From Deroplatys truncata (lineage: Eukaryota; Arthropoda; Insecta; Mantodea; Mantidae), in contig CM060983.1 of assembly GCA_030765065.1 (NCBI GenBank), positions 229,915,528-229,979,527 of the forward strand: DNA of 64,000 nt, read 5' to 3'. Below, piece by piece: positions 45,741 to 56,764 of this stretch. The first letter of the stretch is position 1; every line of letters starts with the position of its first letter. Made by a program: the position numbers and the translations under genes. The notes below the pieces were generated by a model. That model worked only from the letters and a program-made list of their open reading frames with translations, made no database searches and was not told the origin of the DNA.

Positions 45741-46741
45741 TGAGGCAGTATTTTAATGCCTAAATAATATTAATTGTACTTTTATTATAATTAAATTCAA
45801 TAACAGCCCACCTTGAAAACAATATGTATATAATTATTATTTAAATTGTATGTAAGTCATTGCAAATACTTATTTTTTATTGTAAACATATTTATTAATG
45901 TTATGTAAATGTTTATATACTTTAATAGTGCAAAAACTGTGAGAACAATATGTTTTAGGTTGTTAATAATGAGGTAATAATGTAATCTTGTGACAATAAT
46001 GTGTTTAGAGTTTTGAAAAGTACTGGTCATGAAAAAATCGGTAATGATGTAAGTTTCGCTTACAGTTTTGGAATTAGCCAATCAACAGTAAAGATAAGTT
46101 TTAGTTTGAATGATTAAATTCTATTAGACTAGAATTAGCCAATAAGAGACTGGCATTACCGAAGCTTTAAGGTTGTTACTGTTGAAATTAGTCGCGGACG
46201 TGCAGATGGCAAAAGTTGTGTTCTCCGCTAGTAAATACATTAAGAATGTATAAAGTTTTCTCACACGTTTCTTTTATAAAGTGTTGAGTTTTATAAATGT
46301 GCAAGTATAAAGAAATAAAAAGAAGTGAAATTTAAAAGTAAATTCTGTGACGTCTTTAATTTTTGTCATATCACAACCTGAAAAAAGACCTTATGTCTCT
46401 ATAGTTTGCTGAAGCAGCCGAGGAAGATTTAAATAATATTACATAAGCATAATTAATTGAAACCTACGCACAAAGCAACAAATTAAAATATAAAATCTTC
46501 AAGTTTCTGCATAAACATTACGTAACACAAGCATCATCTCCACCACTTCAAAGTTTTGGCATCCCAAGCAACAAGCATCAACCAACTACAAAGTGTATCT
46601 TCATTACGTGGGCAGTTTAAATTAAAACTCAAACTTCATCATCTCCATAAGTTTTTACAAGAACAAAACTTCTTCAAAGTGACGCCAAAACATGGGGCAA
46701 ATAGTGTTACAAACTTCAGATTGAGAAAATTACATCTCTCA
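45741..46741 (+). mobile_element. 5' LTR of element X
   Basis: Starts TGAGGCAGTATTTTAATGCC and ends CTCTCA before PBS-like AAGTGGCGCGCAACGTGG (46742-46759). The start is identical to the solo LTR at 9180. A tract AGTAAATACATTAAG and CTTTTATAAAGTG near 46270 lie where promoter elements would be. Two further PBS-like stretches occur inside: TTTTGGCATCCCAAGCAAC near 46553 and GTGACGCCAAAACATGGGGC near 46680. The 5 bases before are GCAAC; no matching 3' end exists because the right side of X is lost. Confidence 0.75.
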
Positions 46742-47017
46742 AAGTGGCGCGCAACGTGGATGGCTTCGAAGATGACGAGAATTGATGATGTCAGACAAGA
46801 GAAAATTCAACGAAACAGCCAGAAACAACAAACATACGAGACTACAGCTTAGAATTTCAAGATCGGCACCAAATTGGCAAAGGAATCCAGGTTAACAATT
46901 CTTCAGGGGTAAGGGTCACGTGGTTAACATCTTAACAACAAATTACGCGGGAACACTGAGTATTAAAAATTAAATAAAGTTAAATTAAATAATTCAAAAG
47001 TAAATAGAAACAATAAA

Positions 47018-48180
47018 ATGGAAACTATAAACAAAGAAAGTATGGAGGTAGTTGAGGTTAGGTCAGCTATTATAGACTGTAATGTAGAAGTAGATGAGCA
47101 GTTATCTGAAAATTCAGAAGTAGATGTTGAAAGAGATAGCAATAGTATGCAAAGTCAATCAGATAGCAGTAGTACAGAAGGTCAATCACCAAACAGATGT
47201 TATCCCTCACACATCTAGCCAACAAGAGCAAGGAAACTTCTCACAACAACAATTTTTGTGTCTTCTAAAAGCAATAACTGAAAGTAAAAGCAGAGCTAAA
47301 AAAAGAATTTAATAATAAGTTAAAAGAATCTAGTACAGAACAAAGTAATAAGATAGAGGAAATGAAGGTAGAATTAAGTAAAGAATTTAACAATAAGTTA
47401 ACTGAAACAAATACAGAGCTATCTAGTATTAAAATTGATCTAGCTAGACAAATAGAAAACAGTATGAAGGAATGCAAAGCTGAAAGTAAGAAGTTAGAAA
47501 TAAAGCTAGAACAATCTTCCAAAGCACTTCAAAAAGACATAGATGTAAAAGTAAACAAAAGTTGTAAACAGCTAGAACAAAAATTGTCAAGTTATATTGA
47601 CAAAAAGTCACTGAAATGGAATTAAAACTCGCTGATACTAAACAGAGTATTTGTTATAAATTAGATAAACAAGGTGAAGAATTGAAAACAATGGTAGAGA
47701 ATACTAATGCAGATCTTGTACAAGTACAAATAGATTTAACTGGGGAAATTAGTAAAATGCATGAAATGGTAAAAACAAATGCAGCTGCAGTTAAAGAAGC
47801 AAGTACAGAGCAAGGACAAGTAAAGTTAATGATAGACAAAATCAAAGATAAAGTACAAGAAAGTAATAAGGAAATTGATAAACTTAGAAATAGTTTTGAG
47901 AATTTAAGTACAAATGTACCAAGGGTAAATGCAAGTACAAGTAGTTCTGTAAATGCTAACCAAATGCATGTAAATAATACAAGTACAGAAAGAAGTATAT
48001 CACCATTGTTAACAAACAACACAAGAGATGCTACTGCTTTTTCAATAGCATTAGCTTCTCAAACACGCAACATTGACGACACAAATTTGCATGTACCGAA
48101 CCAAGCATCAAACTATTATTCTGTGCTTAATGAGTTACCATTACCTAATTTTAATGCTTCCTCAAGTCCAGTGCAGTTTA
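47018..48180 (+). pseudogene. element X gag, N-terminal coiled-coil part
   Basis: Starts METINKESMEVVEVRSAIID at 47018. An acidic, Ser-rich N-terminus is followed by about 250 residues of coiled-coil heptads (KVELSKEFNNKLTETNTELS, KMHEMVKTNAAAVKEASTEQ), then a Thr/Asn/Ser-rich linker and NELPLPNFNASSSPVQF at the insertion point. Two or three frame changes (near 47215, 47310 and 47620) break it. It resumes at 52676. No homology to cellular proteins is claimed. Confidence 0.75.
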
Positions 48181-49348
48181 TGATGCAGTAATTTGTATCA
48201 CAAATTACTTAAATGTAAATAATGATTGTAATATGAATATGCATTTTTATGTGACATTGATTTCAGATGTTTATTAATTGTAATTATTATTTGGAAATAA
48301 GTTTATACGGCCTTACTGAAACTGTCAATAATAGCGCAATAATGCAGCGAGGGGGTGAGCTGTTTATCATTATTGGAAACGAGGAAGTTACGTAATGTTG
48401 GCGCGTTTTCGGTAGAAACTTCTGGAATGTTTCCTCCCTAAAGCATATGTATTCATAATTTTAATTGGATATTAAAATGGACGCTAATGTTGGCGCGTTT
48501 TATTAGCCAATAGCAGTTCAGTTATAATCTTTAGGCGTATCTGGATGCGGGAGTATAAATAAGGTAGGTTGGAGGTAAAGTCAGTCAGTCCTTCAGTTCG
48601 CCGAAAGCATTCATACATTACACGTCGCCTTCAGTTGCTCAGTTCATCAAAAATCTGTGTACACTACACGTCGTCTTCAGTCAGTCAGTTCATCATACAT
48701 CGGATATACATTCACAAGTTACGCGCAGCAGAATTATGAAAGATCTAAAATATGGTAAAGTTAATTATACAAAAGGTTGAAGTACGTTGATTAAAAGTGA
48801 TCAGTAAGAAGTTATTATAACAGTTTCAGTTTGGCAAGTATCTAGATCAATATGTAAAAGTGATAGTGAACGTGTTCGACAATAAAAATTATAAAACAAA
48901 TTTCTTCATCAGTGTTCTTTTTGGATAAAAGATTCCTTTCCGTTTACACAACCCTGATCAAGACACATGTTCGACCCAAGATAAGATAATAGCTAGCCGG
49001 AGGACAGTAAACAAAACTTAAAATTCTTTCAAACACTGATACTAGGTACCACAAATTGCTAACACTAGATGGAGCTACAAACCGAACAAATGAATGACGT
49101 CACAAGATGGCTTCAACACCGATGTAAACAAACATTTGTAAGTAATACCGTTACAAATTGGCTACCACAACATGGGGCTACAAGAATGTTAAATAAATAC
49201 AACATAAAAGTTACTACAAATTGGCTCCCATACGTGGGGCAGTTAAAAATTATGTAACCAAACAAAACAAAAGCAGCACAACATAAGATCGTCAAGTTCT
49301 AATAATTTACGTAAAAACATATTACGTAATCATTATGTCATTCTCGCA
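48181..49348 (+). repeat. element Y 5' LTR
   Basis: Begins TGATGCAGTAATTTGTATCA, ends TTCTCGCA. TATA box GAGTATAAATAAGG at about 48549-48562, followed about 30 bp on by CAGTCAGTCC, which fits an arthropod initiator. Downstream are short repeats with ACACGTCGCCTTCAG and ACACGTCGTCTTCAG. PBS-like motifs occur inside at about 49050, 49154 and 49211. Confidence 0.9.
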
Positions 49349-49369
49349 AATTGGCGCCCAACGTGGGGC
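49349..49369 (+). other. element Y primer binding site
   Basis: AATTGGCGCCCAACGTGGGG directly after the LTR end. TGGCGCC is the tRNA-Lys-type core, but the following bases differ from a standard Lys match, so the primer tRNA is not certain. Confidence 0.75.
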
Positions 49370-49687
49370 AGAGTAACCAGGAAAGGAACACGATGACCAG
49401 GAAAGGATCAGCATAACCAGGAAGGAGCAGAGTGACCAGGAAAGGAACCAGGACGTGGAACGAATGCAGCAGTGAAATGATCTACAAGACGCAGATTCCA
49501 GAAACAACAGGGACGACAGACTACGATCGTAATTCCGAGATTACAAGGCAACAGGGAAATTCAAACTACAGGACAACAAAACGACGAAGATTCATCGAAG
49601 CGACATACAAATCTAGGAGAGAGGGGCAGGAAGCTGGACATCAATGTAACAGCAACAGACAGCATCACAAAGGTCAGAGTATTGTAA

Positions 49688-50767
49688 TTGTTTTTTAGAA
49701 AACAAAATTGTAACCTTCAAATGTACTTAAGGAGTGGTAGGATAAAGAAAACAATGGCTACTAATAATACAGAAGAAATAATTATGGAGGGAGATAATGT
49801 AACAGTTAGCTGTAATTCAATACAGGTTACAGAAAATAGCTCAAACTTTTTAGGATTTGAGGGTGGAAATGTTAGTGCAGAAAGTCAGAATAGAATAGCA
49901 GGAAATGTTAATCTTGATACTAGTATGATTATGGAAATGCTGAAGAATATGGAAAAGAATAATAGGGAAATGAGGGAAGATCTTAGTAAGAAAATAGATC
50001 AAAACAGGGAAGATATGCAAAAGAGTCATAGGGAATTAAGGGAAGATCTTAGTAAGAAAATAGATCAGAGTTTTATGGAATTGAGAGAAGCTATAAAAAA
50101 AGATCACAGGAAATTAATTGAAGATATTGGTAGGAGTAATGAGATATTAGAGCAAAAACTAGATCAAAGCAGGGAACAAATTGAAAAGAAAGTTACGAAG
50201 CTAGATAGTATGCCAAAAATGAGTGATGAAAATGAGGAAATAATAGTAAGTGAGATAGGAGAAGTTTCAAAGAAAATGCTAGACATGAACAGGGAAATAG
50301 GTAACAAAAAAGGTGAGGTTAATACTAAAAGTGAGGTTAATGTAGAATGCACAGAGTTAGGAAATAGAATGAGTAACATTTCAAGTGAGATAAGAGAGAT
50401 GAAAGAGGTTATGAATGTAGATGTGAATCAGGCGCAGGTTAATTTCAGAGGGGAGATATCAGAAATACAGAATGAGTCAGTAATGCAAAGAAATAAACTG
50501 TACCAAGATGTTCAAAATGAAAACTCCAGTCCAGTACAGTTTGGTACAGATTTGTCAGAGTATTCTCAAGTTAAAGAGATAGTAGAAGAATTGAAAATGA
50601 CAGTTGTTAAAAGATTTGTTGTACAAGAAACTTTAGATTGTTTTCAAATGTTATCAAGGGACAAAATTTCATATGAATACAAGAGGTTATTCATGAACAA
50701 AAATTTGAAGGTTAGGATACGGCTACGAGTAATGTTTAGCCACACACAATTTGATCCAGGAGGGTAA
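49688..50767 (+). CDS. element Y gag-like coiled-coil protein
   Basis: A 359-codon intact ORF; the more likely start may be MATNNTEEIIMEGDNVTVS at 49754, which has a better context (AACAATGG) than the upstream ATGs. Residues about 75-230 are heptad-rich with a repeated block REDLSKKIDQ (twice), consistent with a long coiled coil. The last about 55 residues (VVKRFVVQETLDCFQMLSRD, YEYKRLFMNKNLKVRIRLRV) match in pattern the capsid-like region of element X gag at 52720-52900. It then stops, so most of the capsid domain and any nucleocapsid are missing. Expressed from the Y LTR if at all. Confidence 0.8.
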   Translation: MFFRKQNCNLQMYLRSGRIKKTMATNNTEEIIMEGDNVTVSCNSIQVTENSSNFLGFEGGNVSAESQNRIAGNVNLDTSMIMEMLKNMEKNNREMREDLSKKIDQNREDMQKSHRELREDLSKKIDQSFMELREAIKKDHRKLIEDIGRSNEILEQKLDQSREQIEKKVTKLDSMPKMSDENEEIIVSEIGEVSKKMLDMNREIGNKKGEVNTKSEVNVECTELGNRMSNISSEIREMKEVMNVDVNQAQVNFRGEISEIQNESVMQRNKLYQDVQNENSSPVQFGTDLSEYSQVKEIVEELKMTVVKRFVVQETLDCFQMLSRDKISYEYKRLFMNKNLKVRIRLRVMFSHTQFDPGG

Positions 50768-51505
50768 ATAGCAATGAGATGTAAAGTAAATGCTGGATAG
50801 TTAAAGATGACTTGCAGAGAAATGTATTGGAACGTAAGAGGGTTAATTATTTATATGTCATTTGAAAAGAGAAATAAATTATAAAAAAAAAAAAGAGAAA
50901 TGTTTAAAAAAAAAAAAAAATTAAATTTTTAGTAACTGTAACAGTATTTGAAATTAAGAATGTAAAGATTGAAACTTAATATGATATTAAAGTAAAAGTA
51001 CGTAAATACAATTCCAAGAGTATTATTAAAATAAAGTACAAAACAACAAAAAAGAGGTAAAAGTACTTAAAACAAATATTTATGTAACAAACAGAAAAAT
51101 GTGAAACAGTGTCTAGATTTAAGAGATGTAAATACATTTGTGTAAAGGGTGAATATTTTTGGTAAATATGTTTAATAATTACAAAAAATTCTTGAATTGA
51201 TAAATTTTTGTTAACAATATAAGAAAGTCAACCATTTTTTGTAACAGTAATTAAATACTTCAGGGTACAGTATTTGCTATAAAAAAAAAAATTGTAATGT
51301 CAGATTAATGTCAAAACAAATTAAACCAGAGCCAGTAAGTAGTGGCGAGATAAAAAAAACAAAAACATATGTCGTGTGTTAAATGCGTGTGAAGTGTTAA
51401 GTGAAAGTGATAGCGTGTGTTCCAAGATTTAGGAGACTAAAAACCCAATTATAAAATTTCCAAACAAGTTGTAAATGTTTATAATTATGTTTCTAGTGGG
51501 GCATA
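50768..51505 (+). other. element Y non-coding 3' internal region
   Basis: AT-rich with several A runs; no ORF. It ends in a purine-rich tract just before the 3' LTR, which could prime plus-strand synthesis. It replaces the whole pol region of an autonomous element. Confidence 0.7.
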
Positions 51506-52675
51506 TGATGCAGTAATTTGTATCACAAATTACTTAAATGTAAATAATGATTGTAATATGAATATGCATTTTTATGTGGCATTGATTTCAGATGTTTATT
51601 AATTGTAATTATTATTTGGAAATAAGTTTATACGGCCTTACTGAAACTGTCAATAATAGCGCAATAATGCAGCGAGGGGGTGAGCTGTTTATCATTATTG
51701 GAAACGAGGAAGTTACGTAATGTTGGTGCGTTTTCAGTAGAAACTTCTGGAATGTTTCCTCCCTAAAGCATATGTATTCATAATTTTAATTGGATATTAA
51801 AATGGACGCTAATGTTGGCGCATTTTATTAGCCAATAGCAGTTCAGTTATAATCTTTAGGCGTATCTGGATGCGGGAGTATAAATAAGGTAGGTTGGAGG
51901 TAAAGTCAGTCAGTCCTTCAGTTCGCCGAAAGCATTCATACATTACACGTCGCCTTCAGTTGCTCAGTTCATCAAAAATCTGTGTACACTACACGTCGTC
52001 TTCAGTCAGTCAGTTCGTCATACATCGGATATACATTCACAAGTTATGCGCAGCAGAATTATGAAAGATCTAAAATATGGTAAAGTTAATTATACAAAAG
52101 GTTGAAGTACGTTGATTAAAAGTGATCAGTAAGAAGTTATTATAACAGTTTCAGTTTGGCGAGTATCTAGATCAATATGTAAAAGTGATAGTGAACGTGT
52201 TCGACAATAAAAATTATAAAACAAATTTCTTCATCAGTGTTCTTTTTGGATAAAAGATTCCTTTCCGTTTACACAACCCTGATCAAGACACATGTTCGAC
52301 CCAAGATAAGATAATAGCTAGCCGGAGGACAGTAAACAAAACTTAAAATTCTTTCAAACACTGATACTAGGTACCACAAATTGCTAACACTAGATGGAGC
52401 TACAAACCGAACAAATGAATGACATCACAAGATGGCTTCAACACCGATGTAAACAAACATTTGTAAGTAATACCGTTACAAATTGGCTACCACAACGTGG
52501 GACTACAAGAATGTTAAATAAATACAACATAAAAGTTACTACAAATTGGCTCCCATACGTGGGGCAGTTAAAAATTATGTAACCAAACAAAACAAAAGCA
52601 GCACAACATAAGATCGTCAAGTTCTAATAATTTTTACGTAAAAACATATTACGTAATCATTATGTCATTCTCGCA
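51506..52675 (+). repeat. element Y 3' LTR
   Basis: Same as the 5' LTR apart from about ten substitutions (for example GTGACATTGA/GTGGCATTGA, GACGTCACAA/GACATCACAA) and a 2-bp TT length change near 52632. It carries the internal PBS-like motifs but not the true PBS, as expected for a 3' LTR. Confidence 0.92.
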
Positions 52676-53588
52676 TTTATTAATGATCTTATAGAGTATT
52701 TTAAATTGAAAAATGTGCCAGAAGCATTAAAAATGATCCTAGTTAGAAAATGCTTAGACAACAAAACACTAGAATGGTTACATATGGTAGCGGACAGCAA
52801 AATGAATTTTGAAACATTCAGAATTTCATTCATGAATAAATTTTGGAATACCACTGTACAACATAAGATTAGGGCGAGCTTAAGCTACTCACAGTACAAT
52901 AGGGACAACAATTTGTCAATGACAGATTATCTGATTAAATATGAAGGATATATCAGATATTTAACTCTAGCCATGCATGAGGAGGATTTCATTAGTTTAA
53001 TTACTAGACACTATCCTCTACACATACAAAACTACATCTTAATTGCTAGATCCAAAACAATCTACAAGATGTCAGAGCTTATATCATCACTAAAACAACA
53101 AGAAAGTTGTGGTAATAAAATGTGGAGTCCACACAGGCGAGATAGACAGATTAGGCGAGAAAGATGCAATGATATGCCGTACAATACACGCTACCACAAT
53201 GTGAACAGAAGAAATAATGAATTTCAGGGTCAGAATAGATTTAATTACGACACACAGATCAGAGATTCAAGACAACAAGGGAGACAGGAACACATAAATT
53301 ATGTGAGAACTGAAATAATGAATCAGCAAAATTCTACTTCACCCAGGGATAATAACAGATTCCAACATAGAGAAAATATGCAAAACAAGGGGAAATTTCC
53401 ATAACTATAATCAGATGAGTGACGATCATCATGAAGAATATACACGTGGAGGACGTAGGAATTTCAGAGGTAGAACAAGGGTTAGAGGGCGTGGCTCGTA
53501 CTCAAATATCGATGATAATGAAATAATTGTAACTGCAGTACAACATGGCAATCTGGTAAATACTGAGAATATTTACCAGGAAAACTAA
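52676..53588 (+). pseudogene. element X gag, C-terminal part
   Basis: Continues X gag after Y: FKLKNVPEALKMILVRKCLD, then SDYLIKYEGYIRYL-like capsid sequence to KQQESC, the usual gypsy gag capsid pattern (open 52706-53404). The tail is Arg/Asn/Gln-rich and, after a frame change near 53402, reads GGRRNFRGRTRVRGRGSYSN. No CCHC zinc knuckle is visible; an RGG-like basic tail takes its place. It stops at 53588. Confidence 0.8.
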
Positions 53589-53596
53589 GTTGTGTA

Positions 53597-54240
53597 TTGC
53601 CTGACATAGATTCTGGTAATACAGTACCTTCTGCTCTATACGGCAAAAGTAAAATATCTACACACTTTGATTGTTATCGTTTAAGTACAAACACAGGGAA
53701 TTGTGAAAACAAATATGATTCACCGTACATACAAGCTATAATAGCAGGAAAGGAAGTAAATTTTGCAGTAGATTCAGGATCATGAAGCTCTATCTGCTCG
53801 AAGAAATTTTTTGAACAATTGCTAAATGAAGGAATACAACTCATGATTGCACCAATCAGCAACTTAATATGTAGGGTAGCTACAAACCATCCAATCACAA
53901 GCATTGATACCTGTACAGATAGCAGATATTACATTGGAGGTTATGTTTTTAATTGTTCCAAACTTGATATGCGAAGTTATAATTGGGTGTGATGTTTTAA
54001 TAGAATTCTCTGCGATAGTTGATTTTAAAATGGACAGATTAATATTAAATAATGAAGAAAAGAAGATATACGTGCCATTTATAAAAGATAAAGTATGTAA
54101 AGTACAAAGGATGGAGCAAGAAAATGCAGTATATGAAGAAGAGTGCTTCATACAGATAAATAATGTCCAAGCGAGCAGGGAAAGCAAAGAAAGGTTATTG
54201 ACTCTTAACTTCCAAGAACAGAACACTGACCTTACCAAAT
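53597..54240 (+). pseudogene. element X retroviral-type aspartic protease
   Basis: YIQAIIAGKEVNFAVDSGS carries the catalytic D-S-G (about 53769-53777), followed at once by an in-frame TGA at 53783, then SSICSKKFFEQLLNEG. After a frame change, ADITLEVMFLIVPNLICEVI and IIGCDVLIEFSAIVDF (about 53975-54025) match the hydrophobic ILG-type C-terminal motif. The order DSG then IIG is that of gypsy proteases. Dead by stop and frameshift. Confidence 0.75.
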
Positions 54241-55178
54241 GGAACCCTCATGTAAAGAAAATATTTTAGAGCAGATAGAAGATAGTTATGCAACAGAGAT
54301 TGAAGACAGGAAGATACACACAGACACACTGACAGACAATGAAAGGTTAATAATGGAGAAGGTATTAGAAGACAATAAACATGTTTTCAGTGAAATTCCA
54401 GGACGGTGTACATCATACGTTCACACATTCACAGTAGAAAATGTACCAGCATTTCGGAGAAAGTATAATAATCTACCAGGAAGCTAAAAAGTTAATAGCT
54501 AGTACGTTAGAAAACCACATCATAGAACTTAGCAATTCACAATATATAAATAGTGTTTGTTGGACAGTAAAGAAAGACAATAGTTTAAGAATCACTATAG
54601 ATTGGAGATATTTAAACAAATTCATGCTACCAGATCACTTTCAAAATGAAAGTATAGAACAAACAATTGCAAAATTATCACATGGCAAATATATCTCTTC
54701 CATAGATCTTACAGCTTCATTTTGGCAAGTCGAGCTAGATGCTAAAGTACGTGATTATACAGCTTTTCAAGTTTTTGGATTACAATATAGGTATTGTGTA
54801 AATCCATATGGATTGAAGAACAGTGCTAGTGGATTCCTGAGATCAATACATAGTATCTTTGGTAACATAGCAGATGATTTCTTCATTAGATACACTGACG
54901 ACTTCCTAATAATAAGTCAAACCTTTGAGGAACATTTAGAAAATGTAATTTATGTGTTGAACAAATTACATGAACATGGCATGACAGTAAACATCAAAAA
55001 GTCAAAATTTTGTGTACCTGAAATCAAATTTTTAGGATATGTGATAAATGAAGTAGACATTCAACTGGATGAAGAAAGAATAGAAGCCATATTAAGAATA
55101 CCACCATCTAAGAATATTCGACAGCTAAGACGTTTATTTGGAATTATGAAAGTAAATTCTTACCAAGATATGCTTTAG
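54240..55178 (+). pseudogene. element X reverse transcriptase
   Basis: Lead-in VLEDNKHVFSEIPGRCTSYV (54355-54420), then after a frame change the RT domain: LRITIDWRYLNKFMLPDHF, SSIDLTASFWQVELD, TAFQVFGLQYRYCVNPYGLK and the catalytic FIRYTDDFLIIS near 54885-54920, then FLGYVINEVDIQLDEERIEA and RQLRRLFGIM. The usual YVDD or YIDD reads YTDD. The frame is open from 54441 to 55178 and breaks in the connection region. Confidence 0.9.
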
Positions 55179-55189
55179 AAGTAGAACCT

Positions 55190-55750
55190 TTAAGACAACT
55201 GCTGAAGAAGACAAATAAATGGAAATGGACAGCAGAGCTACAAGAATGTTTTGAAAATGTCCGACAGCTGTTTGCAAATGCAATATTATTGGAACGTCCA
55301 AGAGATGAGTTAGATTACAAGTTGTACGTGGATGCATCTTGTCAGGGATATGCAGGAATACTTGGACCAAGAGAACATGACAACATATTTCATGTTATTA
55401 GTACTGCATCATGTGGCCTTACCAATATTGAAAGGAATGCATCAGTAACAATGTTAGAAATTGGAGCATTATATTTTTCACTACTAAAATTTAAAACATA
55501 TATATTTCAGAAGAAAGTGAAAATATACACAGATCATATTAGCTTAACTTTCATTCAGAAATGTAAGTTATATAGTGGCAAGTTAGCTAGAATGACTCTT
55601 ACTATAATGGAATTTGATGTTGAAATTGTACATATTACAGGCAAACAAAATACATTCAGTGATTTAATATCAAGAATCAATCACAACAAACAATTTCCTG
55701 AAAGTTGTTCAAGACAACAATACGAAATTAAAGTGCTTACAATTGACATT
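55190..55750 (+). pseudogene. element X RNase H region
   Basis: KTNKWKWTAELQECFENVRQ, then YKLYVDASCQGYAGILG with the first catalytic Asp, TMLEIGALYFSLLKF with the Glu, and VKIYTDHISLTFI with the next Asp, the Ty3/gypsy RNase H pattern. It ends in IVHITGKQNTFSDLISRI (the HxxGxxNxxxDxLSR motif), followed by a short linker. Sequence homology stops near 55750; integrase should follow but does not. Confidence 0.85.
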
Positions 55751-55940
55751 ACCTTTCCGCCGAGCACCTGCATGTCGGCGAACTGTTCGTCAATTTTGGT
55801 CGATAGCTACATGTATATCTTGGACATTTACTTCTCCATCTTCTCCACTGCGCAAGTCACTCGTTATTTCACTTCGCATGTTCTCCATCTGGCCAATACT
55901 TTTTTTAAGCATTTCCTCCATCTTGGCTTTTACATCCCAC
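55750..55940 (-). pseudogene. gag start of a second gypsy-like element
   Basis: Minus strand, starting MEEMLKKSIGQMENMRSEIT at about 55926, then LRSGEDGEVNVQDIHVAI and a stop. An MEEM start soon after the PBS followed by coiled-coil residues is common in arthropod gypsy-type gags. It is cut at 55750, where it abuts element X RNase H. Confidence 0.6.
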
Positions 55941-55952
55941 TCCTGACACCGA

Positions 55953-56357
55953 TGTAACTAATGAAAACACCAGTTGCTGCCAAACACACTTTGTCATTAG
56001 GTGCTCAGCATAGCACATACTTTACACTTGACACACACTCAGAACAGACACAACTGATGTGCACTCGGCACTGTCCAAACTCTTCCAGTTCTTGACTACA
56101 CCTTTTAGCTTCTTGACTGAACTCGACTGAACCTCATCACTGCTCAGAGCATCCACTTATATAGGCCCACATAAAAAGTGAAATCTTCTAGAAGAGGAAG
56201 CTACTGGAAACGGCTAAAAGGAATCTTCTGGAGCAGTAAAAACTGTAGGAAAGCAGCACATAATAGGTTCATTGTGCGTGAATTGTTCTGAAGGCCAGTT
56301 GGGGGGCTTTCCTGTGGGCTAGAATGCGCTTACCAGCAGCCTGCAGATAAATTCACA
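55953..56357 (-). mobile_element. 5' LTR of a second gypsy-like element
   Basis: Minus strand: starts near TGTGTGAATTTATCTGCAGG (about 56357), TATA box GGCCTATATAAGTGG near 56166-56152, ends TTAGTTACA at 55953. It is followed by PBS-like TCGGTGTCAGGAGTGGGATG, a type I associate with many arthropod gypsy elements. Only the 5' LTR and gag start remain. Confidence 0.7.
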
Positions 56358-56764
56358 CACTAACAGCCACAGTATATAGTAGGCCAAAACTCCCATTATT
56401 AATGCTTTTGTGTGTTTGTTTTATCCTTTTGAACTGATTGTTAAGAAGCCTGATACAGAGCATTTAGATAAGACTATATTACCTTAATCACCCCAAAAGG
56501 AGGATTGTGAAGTTGCATACATTCCATACCTCTAAATATCTTGCTAATTAATTTTGTGAAAATTGTGAAGGAATGTAAGCTTAAAAACATTTTTTTTAAC
56601 AAATTTTATTATTTAATAAGCCATTTCCTAAATCAAATTTACATGTCACTTGATCAGCAAGTCAATTTTTTTTTGCTGTGGTTTATAATATTCTTTTTCC
56701 AACAACTGTAAATAAGAATTTAAGTGCATATTTAATCAATATTATATTTTAATTTTTATAGTAT
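56358..56764. other. intronic sequence, nothing recognised
   Basis: AT-rich; no gene or repeat recognised. Confidence 0.45.

Larger units (their letters stand above)
48181..52675 (+). mobile_element. element Y: young gag-only LTR retrotransposon nested in X
   Basis: Complete LTR-internal-LTR unit of 4495 bp flanked by TTTA (48177-48180 and 52676-52679). The two LTRs (1168 and 1170 bp) differ at about ten positions that I could see, under 1%, so insertion is recent. The internal part (2157 bp) has a PBS, a single gag-like ORF and a purine-rich tract (AGTGGGGCATA) before the 3' LTR, but no protease, RT or integrase. It must rely on proteins of another element. Confidence 0.9.
45741..55750 (+). 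mobile_element. element X: decayed Ty3/gypsy-type LTR retrotransposon (3' end missing)
   Basis: Order: 5' LTR, leader, long coiled-coil gag, protease, RT, RNase H. Integrase and 3' LTR are absent; sequence changes abruptly near 55750 into a minus-strand LTR element. Gag is split by element Y (48181-52675 plus one TTTA copy). Removing Y and one TTTA leaves the gag frame continuous across the junction. Several frameshifts and stops show it is long dead, much older than Y. Confidence 0.85.

Noticed and set aside
47654..48022. 122-codon minus ORF in element X
   Set aside because: Antisense shadow of the coiled-coil gag frame; Ser/Leu-rich composition results from the complementary heptads.
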